Assembly (NCBI GenBank): GCA_023421675.1
Contig: JAEZTC010000013.1
Span: 248,001-312,000, forward strand
DNA from: Bacillota bacterium
Lineage (GTDB): Bacteria > Bacillota > Clostridia > Acetivibrionales > JANLFN01
Direction: 5' to 3'
DNA length: 64,000 nucleotides
Shown: positions 8,345-16,557 of the stretch, in pieces
Layout of the letters: each line of letters begins with the position of its first letter
Position numbering within the stretch: the first letter of the stretch is position 1
The notes under the pieces: model-generated
What the model saw: the letters and a program-made list of their open reading frames with translations, nothing else
The model's database searches: none
What the model was told of the DNA's origin: nothing
Translations under genes and position numbers: made by a program

Positions 8345-9241
8345 ATGACCATGAAAATGATTTTTATTTTTTTAGATGGGTTTGGACTTGGTGAAATTGA
8401 TAAAGCCAAAAACCCGTTATTTGCTGCAAATGCAGAAAATATACGATATATTTTGAACAATTTCAGAATGATACCTACCGATTCAACACTTGGAGTGCCT
8501 GGACTGCCGCAGAGTGCTACAGGGCAGACTACCATATTTACCGGGGTAAATGCATCCAAGGTTCTGGGAAGGCATATGCATGGACAGCCTACAGTCACAC
8601 TCAAAAAAATACTTAATGAAAATAATCTTTTTCTGCAACTGGCACATAGAGGTTTGAAATTTACCAATTTTAATGTATATAGACAGGAATACCTTGATAA
8701 AATGACTGATCCTTGCGAAAAGCGTCACAGGCCTTCTGTAACTTCTGTTATGACCTTGTCTTCAGGCATAGGCTTTAGGATGGCGGACGATTATGAGCAG
8801 GGAAAAGGTATTTATCATGATATTACTGGAAAAGTACTTAAGGAATATGGTTATGATATAGATATTATTACGCCGGTTATGGCAGCACAAAGACTCTACC
8901 GTGAAAGCAGAAACTACGATTTTACTTTGTTTGAACACTTTATGCCTGATATAATCGGACACCGCATGAATATGGAAGAGGCAACAGAGGAAATATTACT
9001 TTTAGATGAGTTTCTTGGAGAGCTGTTGAGATTATCAGACCTTGATAATGATATAATATTTATCACCAGTGACCATGGAAACATTGAAGATATAAGTGTA
9101 AAAACACATACCTTTAACAAGGTACCTACATGTATTATAACTAATCTGCCTTGTGCGGATTCTGTTAAAATAGAATCGCTGATGGATATTACACCCTCAG
9201 TATTAAGTCTTTTTGACGACTGTGCAAGACGACAAAATTAA
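8345..9241 (+). CDS. Alkaline-phosphatase-superfamily metalloenzyme, phosphoglyceromutase-like
   Basis: The 298-residue protein belongs to the metalloenzyme clan that includes cofactor-independent phosphoglyceromutase and phosphopentomutase. It carries the N-terminal metal-binding motif IFLDGFGLGE (Asp at about residue 10), the SATGQTTIFTGVNA segment holding the phospho-acceptor Ser/Thr, and the C-terminal metal ligands FITSDHGNIED. It is far shorter than GpmI (about 510 residues), so glycolytic mutase activity is unlikely; the true substrate is unknown. ATG at 8345 is used here; ATG at 8351 is equally possible because the upstream AAGAAG is weak. It ends a few bases before the U32 gene, with which it is probably cotranscribed. 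Confidence 0.82.
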   Translation: MTMKMIFIFLDGFGLGEIDKAKNPLFAANAENIRYILNNFRMIPTDSTLGVPGLPQSATGQTTIFTGVNASKVLGRHMHGQPTVTLKKILNENNLFLQLAHRGLKFTNFNVYRQEYLDKMTDPCEKRHRPSVTSVMTLSSGIGFRMADDYEQGKGIYHDITGKVLKEYGYDIDIITPVMAAQRLYRESRNYDFTLFEHFMPDIIGHRMNMEEATEEILLLDEFLGELLRLSDLDNDIIFITSDHGNIEDISVKTHTFNKVPTCIITNLPCADSVKIESLMDITPSVLSLFDDCARRQN

Positions 9242-9268
9242 CAGTTGGATACTTTTCTGGAGGAACAA

Positions 9269-11758
9269 ATGGGTAAGTCTTTAGAACTGCTGGCTCCGGC
9301 AGGAGATAAGGAAGCATTTCTTGCAGCAGTTGAAAATGGTGCAGATGCTGTATACCTTGGAGGTAAAATATTAAATGCAAGACAATTTGCGGGCAATTTT
9401 GGCTCTGAAGAGTTATCTGAAGCAATCAGGTATGCACATGTAAGAAATGTTAAGGTGTATCTTACAATGAATACACTTGTTTCAGAGGAAGAACTGTCCG
9501 AAGCATTAAACTTTGCAAAAGAGGCGTACCTGCTTGGAATAGATGCGATTATAGTTCAGGACTTAGGCTTTGCCGGTTTGCTGCATAGAGAACTTCCGGA
9601 TTTACATCTTCATGCGAGCACACAGATGACGGTATATAATCTTGAAGGTGTTAAAATGCTTGAAAGCTTGGGCTTTAAGAGGGTGGTTCTAGCCAGGGAG
9701 TTATCAATAGATGAAATAAAACATATATGCGAAAGTACCAATATGGAGGTAGAAGTCTTTATACACGGTGCCTTATGCATTAGTTATTCAGGACAGTGCC
9801 TGATGAGCAGTATAATAGGGGGAAGAAGCGGTAACAGGGGGAAGTGTGCTCAGCCTTGCCGGCTTCCATATTCACTTGTTAAGGATAACAAAATAATCAA
9901 GTTGAATGAAAACAAAGCAGAAACAGCTTACCTCCTAAGTCCTAAGGACATATGCACTGTGGAGTTCATTGACAGAATAGCCCAAACCGGAGTCAAATCA
10001 CTGAAAATAGAAGGCAGGATGAAAAATCCGGAATATGTTGCTACTGTGGTAAATACCTACAGCAAGTATTTAAATGGAATAGACAATAGGACAAAATTAA
10101 ATATTGCTGAAACAGATAAGAAGAAACTGACACAAATTTTTAACAGAGGTGGCTTTTCCAAGGGCTACTTTTTGGGAAAGACCGGCAGGGATATGATGTG
10201 CTGGGAAAAGCCTAAAAACTGGGGTGTATATGCTGGAAATGTCCTTTCCTATACAAGGGAAACAGGACTTTTAAAAATACTACTTGAGGAGAATCTTTCA
10301 ATAGGGGACGGTATTGAAATATGGAATGGGGAGAACGAAAGTCCCGGAACAGTTGTCAGTTGGATGTCGACAGATAAAAAAAGCATAAATTCAGCGCAAG
10401 CAGGAACAGTTGTTACCATAGGAAGAGTTAAAGGAAGGATAGCAAAGGGTGACAAGGTATATAAAACTTCAGACAAGCTTCTGATTTCAGAAGCATTGGA
10501 GTCATTCAGAAAAACTACAAGAAAAACACCAATACAAGGAGTTTTTGAACTTAAAGCAGGAACGCCTGCAGTACTTTCTTTAACTGACACTTTTGGAAAC
10601 TCAGTTAGAGTTTTGGGTTCAACTATCCCGGAAACAGCTGTTAACAAACCGCTTAGCCGCGAAAGAATTGTTGAACAGCTTCAAAAAACAGGGGCAACGC
10701 CGTTTGAGTTTCAGAAGCTTGATGTACGTGCCGATAACAACCTTATTATACCTATGAGTGAAATAAATGATATAAGACGAAGGGCCCTTGCTCAGTTGGA
10801 GCTAATCAGAGAAAATAAATATAACCGTGAATTGTCTGATGGTCCAGGTATCGTCATAACTAAAAAACAGCATGAATCAAGTACAATAGCTCAAACAAAA
10901 TTATCTGTTCTGTTTATGACTCCAAGACCGGAACTTGATTTGACGCACCTTGAAGCTGACAGGATATACCTGCCTTTTGAGTTTTATACGGGTAAGGGAT
11001 GGGAAAGCTTAAGTGAAATGTGCAAAAACATTGAAGCACAGATTTTTCTATGGCTTCCGTCAATTACAAAAGGTAATTATGATAAGCTCATTGTATCCAG
11101 GCTTAATAAACTTGCTGAGACTGGAATTAACGGAATAATGGTAGGCAACCTTGGTAGTATTAATTATTTTAAGGATTTCAAAAATTTTATTCTAACCGGC
11201 GATTACTCATTGAATGTTTTTAACAGCTTTACACTAGACGAGCTAAAGGATATGGGTCTCAATGGAGCAGCTATTTCTTTGGAATTGACACTTGGACAAA
11301 TCAAGGCTATGGAAGCACCTGCTCATTTTCAAAAAGAGGCTGTTGTTTACGGTAGAATCCCCTTGATGACTTCTGAGTATTGCCCTGTTGGAAGTGTTAC
11401 TGGAGGCTTTTCTTCAGCGCCTGAATGCGGTATGCCCTGCAAATCAGGCAACTACAAGCTTAAAGACCGTAAAGGTATAGAGTTCCCGGTTGTTTGTGAT
11501 AACATTGACTGCAGAAGTACAATACTTAATTCAAATTTGCTGTTTTTAGCAGACAATACTAAAAGGTATGATTTTTCAAACATTGATTATATAAGGCTTA
11601 ACATATTTGATGAAAGCCCTAAAAGGGTTGAAAAGCTCTTAAAGCTGCACAGACAAATCTTAGAAGACCCTGAGAGCGCCAAGATAAATTTTTCAGATGA
11701 GATTGAAGAAATAAGAACTGAGGGTTTTACAAGAGGTCACTACTATAGGGGAGTTTAA
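9269..11758 (+). CDS. U32 family peptidase / RlhA-type protein with DUF3656
   Basis: The 829-residue protein starts at ATG 9269 directly after CTGGAGGA; a TTG at 9245 lies upstream of that ribosome site. The N-terminal U32 domain (about 1-300) opens LELLAPAGDKEAFLAAVENGADAVYLGG. It includes the family signature EVFIHGALCISYSGQCLMSS and further cysteines (GKCAQPCRLPY). A DUF3656-type region follows (about 370-490), then a C-terminal U32-like segment with CPVG and PCKSG cysteines. E. coli RlhA, with the same opening architecture, is needed for 5-hydroxycytidine in 23S rRNA; other U32 proteins were described as collagenases or work in tRNA or ubiquinone hydroxylation. I infer an Fe-S hydroxylase-type role rather than a secreted protease, as no signal peptide is present. 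Confidence 0.85.
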   Translation: MGKSLELLAPAGDKEAFLAAVENGADAVYLGGKILNARQFAGNFGSEELSEAIRYAHVRNVKVYLTMNTLVSEEELSEALNFAKEAYLLGIDAIIVQDLGFAGLLHRELPDLHLHASTQMTVYNLEGVKMLESLGFKRVVLARELSIDEIKHICESTNMEVEVFIHGALCISYSGQCLMSSIIGGRSGNRGKCAQPCRLPYSLVKDNKIIKLNENKAETAYLLSPKDICTVEFIDRIAQTGVKSLKIEGRMKNPEYVATVVNTYSKYLNGIDNRTKLNIAETDKKKLTQIFNRGGFSKGYFLGKTGRDMMCWEKPKNWGVYAGNVLSYTRETGLLKILLEENLSIGDGIEIWNGENESPGTVVSWMSTDKKSINSAQAGTVVTIGRVKGRIAKGDKVYKTSDKLLISEALESFRKTTRKTPIQGVFELKAGTPAVLSLTDTFGNSVRVLGSTIPETAVNKPLSRERIVEQLQKTGATPFEFQKLDVRADNNLIIPMSEINDIRRRALAQLELIRENKYNRELSDGPGIVITKKQHESSTIAQTKLSVLFMTPRPELDLTHLEADRIYLPFEFYTGKGWESLSEMCKNIEAQIFLWLPSITKGNYDKLIVSRLNKLAETGINGIMVGNLGSINYFKDFKNFILTGDYSLNVFNSFTLDELKDMGLNGAAISLELTLGQIKAMEAPAHFQKEAVVYGRIPLMTSEYCPVGSVTGGFSSAPECGMPCKSGNYKLKDRKGIEFPVVCDNIDCRSTILNSNLLFLADNTKRYDFSNIDYIRLNIFDESPKRVEKLLKLHRQILEDPESAKINFSDEIEEIRTEGFTRGHYYRGV

Positions 11759-11779
11759 GGTAATTACAGGGGGTAGCGT

Positions 11780-12256
11780 ATGAAAATCAGAATTAAATAC
11801 TTTGAAGATGCAGTAAGGTTGAAAAAGATTATTAAAGGCAACTGGATTGATGTATATGCAAATAAGGATGTGTTTATCAAGGCGGGGGAAAGTGCAATGA
11901 TTCCGCTTGGATTTGCGATGGAGCTGCCGCGGGGCTGGGAAGCACACCTGGCTCCAAGGAGTTCCACATTTAAAACATGGGGTATAATTCAGACAAATTC
12001 AGTAGGTGTAGTTGATGATACATATATTGGAGATAATGATCAATGGCATATGCCTGTATACTGCCTTAAAGGTAAACATACAGAAAATTCACTTACGCTT
12101 TCAAATGGAATAAAGCCTGAAGGTACATGGATAAAAAAAGGGGATAAGATAGGTCAGTTCAGAATAATGGAAGTTATGCCAGAGATAGAATTTGAGGAGG
12201 TAGACTCATTGGGAAATGCTGAACGCGGAGGGTTTGGTTCCACAGGAATGAAGTAA
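11780..12256 (+). CDS. dut: Trimeric dUTP diphosphatase
   Basis: The 158-residue protein hydrolyses dUTP to dUMP and pyrophosphate, keeping uracil out of DNA and supplying thymidylate synthesis. The five family motifs can be traced: DVYANKDVFI, PRSST (usually PRSG/S), GVVDDTYIGDND with the catalytic Asp, KKGDKIGQFRI, and the glycine-rich C-terminal arm GGFGSTG. Length is slightly above the usual 140-150. ATG at 11780 lies 7 bases after GGGGG and 21 bases after the U32 stop, suggesting one operon. A dCTP deaminase/dUTPase is less likely because the deaminase motif is absent. Confidence 0.92.
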   Translation: MKIRIKYFEDAVRLKKIIKGNWIDVYANKDVFIKAGESAMIPLGFAMELPRGWEAHLAPRSSTFKTWGIIQTNSVGVVDDTYIGDNDQWHMPVYCLKGKHTENSLTLSNGIKPEGTWIKKGDKIGQFRIMEVMPEIEFEEVDSLGNAERGGFGSTGMK

Positions 12257-12375
12257 ACAAACCGCAGCAGCATAATGATTTGTACTCTAAAATGTAATGA
12301 GCAGGTTATTATTGAACTCCCGGCCGAATATTTATTTATAAAAGGATTAAATCTGATTAAACTGGGGGTGTAACC

Positions 12376-12846
12376 GTGTCATTATATTCACTTTTTGGTT
12401 TCCTGGGTGCTTTTTTGGTATTCTTTCTTGTCATTGCATTGTTTTTATATGTACTGCTTTCCTATGGCCTGTATAAGCTGGCTTTAGGACGTAAGCTGCA
12501 AAATGAATGGCTTGCCTTTATACCAATTGCTCAGCTGTACCTCTTAGGCAAGCTTATCAAAAAGGTATCAATACTTAAGAGCGAAATTCCTTATATTGAA
12601 GTGGTACTGCCGGTTTCTGCAGTGATTGTTGGTGTACTTGCAGGTGTTCCGGTACTTGGACTTCTTCTGTCTCTTGCTTTTGCAATATTAGTATATACCT
12701 GTTTTTACAGGCTTTTCAGAATGTATAAGTCTAAGGAAGAGGCAGATGTTATGATTATAGTCAGTATAGTCAGCATAGTTCTCTTTGGATTTATGCTTCC
12801 GGTTTATGTATTTTTGATGAAGGACTCAAAACCAAGGGAATCTTGA
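12376..12846 (+). CDS. Small integral membrane protein of unknown function
   Basis: I recognise no named family. The 156-residue protein starts at GTG 12376 after GGGGGTG (12364-12370). Hydrophobic segments lie at about residues 5-35, 70-90, 90-112 and 125-147, giving four probable membrane helices. The loop YKLALGRKLQNEWLAFIPIAQLYLLGKLI between helices 1 and 2 is amphipathic and conserved-looking. Loops are short and positively charged, and the C-terminus ends KDSKPRES. It is convergent with the minus-strand ABC transporter and shares a bidirectional terminator with it. Confidence 0.72.
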   Translation: MSLYSLFGFLGAFLVFFLVIALFLYVLLSYGLYKLALGRKLQNEWLAFIPIAQLYLLGKLIKKVSILKSEIPYIEVVLPVSAVIVGVLAGVPVLGLLLSLAFAILVYTCFYRLFRMYKSKEEADVMIIVSIVSIVLFGFMLPVYVFLMKDSKPRES

Positions 12847-12861
12847 ATGTAGCAATACCTT

Positions 12862-12900
12862 AAAAAGAAAGAAAGGGCCTGAAGCCCTTTCTTTCTTTTT
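12862..12900. terminator. Bidirectional terminator between convergent genes
   Basis: A 17-bp perfect inverted repeat (12862-12878 with 12884-12900) has a 5-base loop. A-rich on the left and T-rich on the right, it can end transcription from both sides. The stop codon of the minus-strand permease (12899-12901) overlaps it. Confidence 0.93.
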
Positions 12901-13762
12901 AGCTTATGTCACGCTTTTTAAATTTCCTTATAGAAAGTAAAATAAGACCAATTATATACACAAATACATAAAAGAGCATCCATGAACTCGGAGCCGCTCC
13001 GGATGACATATTACCCCCTGAAAACAAATTTACAAATGGGTTTGTAAATCCTGTTCCAGAGAAAAAGTTGGAGATAAGCTCGCGATATATAACATCAAAA
13101 GGAGATATCAGACTTGAGAATATTCCGAGTGAGTTTACTACATCATTTCCTATTAATACGCCTACCTGCTCGAAAATACCACCCAGCAGCCCTAAAATAT
13201 AAATTGCTATTACAAATATCCCGCTTCCAAGAGTTTTAAACGAAGTGCTGCTGAAAATAGAAAGAGAAAGAATCGCCAGTGGTTCAAGTATGAAAAAGAA
13301 CAATCCTTTTAATATTACTCCAACACTAAAGGTAGCTATAAAGTCAGGAGTTATTATCCAATATATTAGAATCAGCCCAAGGTAGAGCAGGACTGAATAT
13401 GAAACTATTAAAAGAGCTATTCCAAAGTATTTTCCCAGTATATAGCTGCTTCTTTTTAAAGGTCTTGTAATTATCGAATGGAGTACACCACTTTCAATTT
13501 CTGATGAAACAGATCCAACCGATACCATTATTGTAAGAAAGGCAACAAGCATACTTGAAAAATAGAATCCCAGAATAGAAATGAAAGTTGATGCAACAAC
13601 AAACATGTTTACGCTAGATTTTCCGAAGGAGACCTGGTTTTTGCATACGTAATATGTAATGAGGGTTAATATTGCAAGGTATATTACTGTAAGAATTCCT
13701 ACAAGAAGAATTACTCTTTTTCTTAATGCTTCCTTTAAGGATGTCATGGCTATTGGAATCAT
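12899..13762 (-). CDS. ABC transporter permease (ABC-2 type)
   Basis: The 287-residue membrane protein has about six hydrophobic segments, at roughly residues 18-40, 50-80, 108-132, 145-170, 172-195 and 255-275. A charged segment ESGVLHSIITRPLKRSSYILGK lies between helices, as in ABC-2 permeases. It starts at ATG 13762, overlapping the ATPase stop by 4 bases (ATGA), so the two are translationally coupled. The pair makes a simple exporter; the substrate is not evident. Being last in a sigma/anti-sigma operon suggests envelope-stress or peptide-antibiotic efflux, but this is inference. Confidence 0.85.
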   Translation of the reverse strand: MIPIAMTSLKEALRKRVILLVGILTVIYLAILTLITYYVCKNQVSFGKSSVNMFVVASTFISILGFYFSSMLVAFLTIMVSVGSVSSEIESGVLHSIITRPLKRSSYILGKYFGIALLIVSYSVLLYLGLILIYWIITPDFIATFSVGVILKGLFFFILEPLAILSLSIFSSTSFKTLGSGIFVIAIYILGLLGGIFEQVGVLIGNDVVNSLGIFSSLISPFDVIYRELISNFFSGTGFTNPFVNLFSGGNMSSGAAPSSWMLFYVFVYIIGLILLSIRKFKKRDIS

Positions 13763-14676
13763 GCTTCCTCACCACCTTCGATAAGACTTATAAACAGGTC
13801 CTCAAGACTTTCACGTTTTGGAGAAAGCTCATAAAGGCTTCCGCCGTTTTCAATTATTATATGGGCGATACTATTGATATCACTCCGGTCTCCTATCGAC
13901 ATTTCCAATCTGTTGCCAGTAATAGAGATACTGTCGGAGTATTGTTTTAAATGCTTTAAGATGGCTTGATTTAATCCGTCTGCGCAAACTTCAAGTACAA
14001 GTTTGCCTTCAAGAATGTCATTCGTTCTTCCGTATTTTATTATAGAGCCCTTTTTTATTATGGCGATGCTGTCACATATCATTTCAACCTCGCTTAAAAG
14101 ATGACTATTCAATAAGACCGATTTGCCACGTTTTTTAAGGCCAAGCATAATATCACGAACTTCTTTTCTGCCTATGGGGTCAAGTGCAGAAGTAGGTTCA
14201 TCAAGAAATAAAACGTCAGGATCAGTTAGTAAAGCACATGCAAGGCCTATCCTCTGCTGCATGCCTTTGCTGTAAGTGGATATCCTGTACATTTCGTTTC
14301 CTTTAAGCTTTACTTCATTCAAAACATCATCTATTTTTGCTTCCGTATACTTCTTATCAAGTCCGCACAAAGCAGCATGGAATGACAGGAGGTCAACCCC
14401 TGTCATCCATTCTTGATACTTGAAATTTTCTGGTAGATATCCTATTTTCCTTCTTGCTTGCTCATTGCCTACGGGCTTGCCTAGCAGGTAAGCGTCTCCC
14501 GAGGTTTTATGAATAAGGCCTACAATCGTTTTTATAAAGGTGCTTTTTCCTGCTCCGTTGGGCCCTAGGAGTCCGAATATCTCACCCTTTTTGACCGATA
14601 TGTTTATATTGCGGCAGCCTATCTTATTACCATAATATTTTGTTAAATTACTTGTCTCGAGAACTGTTTCAAGCAT
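13759..14676 (-). CDS. ABC transporter ATP-binding protein
   Basis: The 305-residue nucleotide-binding subunit has a Walker A (LLGPNGAGKSTFIK, about residues 36-49), Q-loop region, signature YSKGMQQRIGLA, Walker B (DVLFLDEPTSALDP) and H-loop (LLNSHLLSE). About 85 extra residues beyond the ATPase core form a C-terminal domain, as in BcrA/CcmA-like drug and bacitracin exporters. ATG at 14676 follows GAGGTGAAAGG, 4 bases after the anti-sigma stop. It is coupled to the permease downstream on the minus strand. Confidence 0.92.
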   Translation of the reverse strand: MLETVLETSNLTKYYGNKIGCRNINISVKKGEIFGLLGPNGAGKSTFIKTIVGLIHKTSGDAYLLGKPVGNEQARRKIGYLPENFKYQEWMTGVDLLSFHAALCGLDKKYTEAKIDDVLNEVKLKGNEMYRISTYSKGMQQRIGLACALLTDPDVLFLDEPTSALDPIGRKEVRDIMLGLKKRGKSVLLNSHLLSEVEMICDSIAIIKKGSIIKYGRTNDILEGKLVLEVCADGLNQAILKHLKQYSDSISITGNRLEMSIGDRSDINSIAHIIIENGGSLYELSPKRESLEDLFISLIEGGEEA

Positions 14677-14680
14677 CCTT

Positions 14681-15799
14681 TCACCTCATGGATCTTGCAA
14701 GATTTAGAAGTTCATCCCCGCTGAGAGTACCAGTTATTCCTCTTATAATACCTCCATCTGACCAAATGATTGCAGATTGGGAGGAACCTTTATTATAGCC
14801 TATCTGTGGATATAAATAGCCTTTTATTCCGTTTATATCAACTTCTTCGGTCTTATTTTCCACAACTGGAATGAAGAGAGTTTTTTTCCAATCCTTTATG
14901 GCCTTAAACTGCTTTTGAATACTATCAGGCAGAATGGGAAGTCCAACCATGGCATCATATATTTCATCGGCATTTACACCGTCAGGAATTACAATCTGAG
15001 GTGCCCTGGTCTGTAAAATATCATATGTCTTACCGTTAACAGAATACGAAGCAGTTACAAGTAATGGGGTGCTCAGTTCAAAGGTCTTTCCGGTAATATT
15101 TTCGGGCAGCAGTTTTACTGCACCAAAGCTCTTCATAACAGAGTTTACCTTTTCAGCATTCATATTAAAGGCTACTGACATTGGATTGGTTATTGATATC
15201 TCGGGTTTTGAATCCTTAAGGCTGCTGGGTAACTGTATTTTAAAGTCCTGTAAAGCTGACGCTTCGGCAAGGCTAACCTGCTTTTGCTCTCCGCCCTTAA
15301 CGCTGATTTTGCCCATGTTCTTAAGATCTATTTCAGGTGTTTTGCTTTGAAGCTGTTTCTGAATACTATCAATATCGTTTACAGTAAAGTTTATTCCCGT
15401 TAGGCTTTCAGCCCTGAATATTGAAAGAACATCCGAAACAGCGGCTCTTACCGGCTGGATTGTAGCATATGAGGTAACAAATGCAACTGCTGCAGCTATT
15501 GCAGCAATCTTTTTGTACTTAACTGTAAATGCAGTAACACGGCTCGGCTTCTTGGTATTTTCTTTACTCGCAGCTTTTGCCGGATTAAAGGGTTTTATCT
15601 GTGGAACAATGTTTTCTTCCATATAATTTTTATATTCGCCTATTACATCTGATATAAGATTGTTACTGCTTTTTAACTCCTTATATAGAAGGCTGCATTT
15701 ATCACACTTCAGAAGGTGATTTTCAAATTCATTTTTCTGATTATTTTCCAGTTCACCGTCTATATATGTCTGTATAATATCTATTGAAGGGCATTTCAT
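14681..15799 (-). CDS. Transmembrane anti-sigma factor with zinc-finger head
   Basis: The 372-residue protein begins with a zf-HC2 anti-sigma domain (DIIQTYIDGELENNQKNEF, then HLLKCDKC, the H-x3-C-x2-C zinc motif at about residues 28-35). A basic linker leads to one membrane helix (about 98-118). The extracytoplasmic part (about 120-372) ends with a DUF4367-like segment (IIWSDGGIIRGITGTLSGDELLNLARS). Such proteins hold an ECF sigma factor at the membrane until an envelope signal releases it. The ATG at 15799 lies next to AGGAGGTCG (15806-15814) and two bases after the sigma-factor stop, so expression is coupled to it. Confidence 0.9.
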   Translation of the reverse strand: MKCPSIDIIQTYIDGELENNQKNEFENHLLKCDKCSLLYKELKSSNNLISDVIGEYKNYMEENIVPQIKPFNPAKAASKENTKKPSRVTAFTVKYKKIAAIAAAVAFVTSYATIQPVRAAVSDVLSIFRAESLTGINFTVNDIDSIQKQLQSKTPEIDLKNMGKISVKGGEQKQVSLAEASALQDFKIQLPSSLKDSKPEISITNPMSVAFNMNAEKVNSVMKSFGAVKLLPENITGKTFELSTPLLVTASYSVNGKTYDILQTRAPQIVIPDGVNADEIYDAMVGLPILPDSIQKQFKAIKDWKKTLFIPVVENKTEEVDINGIKGYLYPQIGYNKGSSQSAIIWSDGGIIRGITGTLSGDELLNLARSMR

Positions 15800-15800
15800 A

Positions 15801-16331
15801 CTACTCGACCTCCTTTGAATACTTCTCTTTAAATTTTGCCTGAGCCCGTGCTAGTGTTTTTCCGACTGAGTTTTTTTCAATACCTGTCATTTCAGCAATC
15901 TCATCATACTTATAGCCGGATGATTTAAGCAGAATACAAAGCCTGTCTCTGGGATCCATGCTGTCTAGCACCTTTTTTATGGAACGAATCTCAAGATTCT
16001 TTATTGCAGCATCCTCAATCGAAATTACATTTGAAGCTTCAATCTCTTCGGCTGCGGGCTCTTTGCTCTGTCTTGTCTTAAGACTTCTCAGGTAATTATA
16101 GGTAAGGTTTGTAGAAACCTTTGTGAGCCAGGCTGCTATGTTTGTATGTGACGGCGGTATGTTGTAAAGCTTTATAAAGGTTTCCTGTGTAATATCTTCA
16201 GCAACTTGAGCATTACCTGTAAGGTAAGCTACATGCTTGTATATTGTTTTATAATAAGTTTGGTAACAGCTTTCAAAATCCGGCTGTGATGCCGGTTCCT
16301 CGGCCTTTTTAAATATATTCAGCTGTAAAAT
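15801..16331 (-). CDS. ECF RNA polymerase sigma factor with probable ATT start codon
   Basis: The minus-strand frame ending with TAG at 15801-15803 encodes a 176-residue ECF sigma factor. Region 2 includes HVAYLTGNAQVAEDITQETFIKLY; a linker follows; region 4 is the helix-turn-helix KSSGYKYDEIAEMTGIEKNSVGKTLARAQ. The frame has no ATG, GTG or TTG before the conserved domain, and an in-frame TGA lies just upstream. A strong ribosome site AGGGAGGG (16338-16345) stands 6 bases before ATT at 16331-16329, the best start, giving a protein beginning M/I-LQLNIFKKAEEPAS. CTG at 16322 is an alternative with poor (15-base) spacing. It heads the operon sigma / anti-sigma / ABC ATPase / permease and is likely inhibited by the adjacent zinc-finger protein. 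Confidence 0.85.
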   Translation of the reverse strand: MLQLNIFKKAEEPASQPDFESCYQTYYKTIYKHVAYLTGNAQVAEDITQETFIKLYNIPPSHTNIAAWLTKVSTNLTYNYLRSLKTRQSKEPAAEEIEASNVISIEDAAIKNLEIRSIKKVLDSMDPRDRLCILLKSSGYKYDEIAEMTGIEKNSVGKTLARAQAKFKEKYSKEVE

Positions 16332-16470
16332 GTATATCCCTCCCTGCTCAAAGACTTCCAGAAGTTTTGGTTTTCAAATATATAACACATATTGCAGCTG
16401 TTTTGTGACATCGAAATTATATTATCATATATAATCTCTATCTTGGATTGTTATTTTTAACAGTGTTCTG

Positions 16471-16498
16471 TGAAACAATGGTAAAACTTTTTCGTCTA
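16471..16498 (+). promoter_or_regulatory. Candidate ECF-sigma promoter of the GH18-type gene
   Basis: TGAAAC at 16471-16476 and CGTCTA at 16493-16498 are separated by 16 bases, matching the AAC / CGTC pattern of ECF promoters such as Bacillus sigma-W (TGAAAC-N16-CGTA). It lies 60 bases before the start codon, in the divergent region next to the sigma-factor operon. A TATAAT at 16515-16520 could be a second, sigma-A type -10. Confidence 0.5.
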
Positions 16499-16557
16499 TT
16501 AAAAGAAATGGTGTTATAATTGAATATAACATACAAAAGTACATAGGAGATGTTTCA

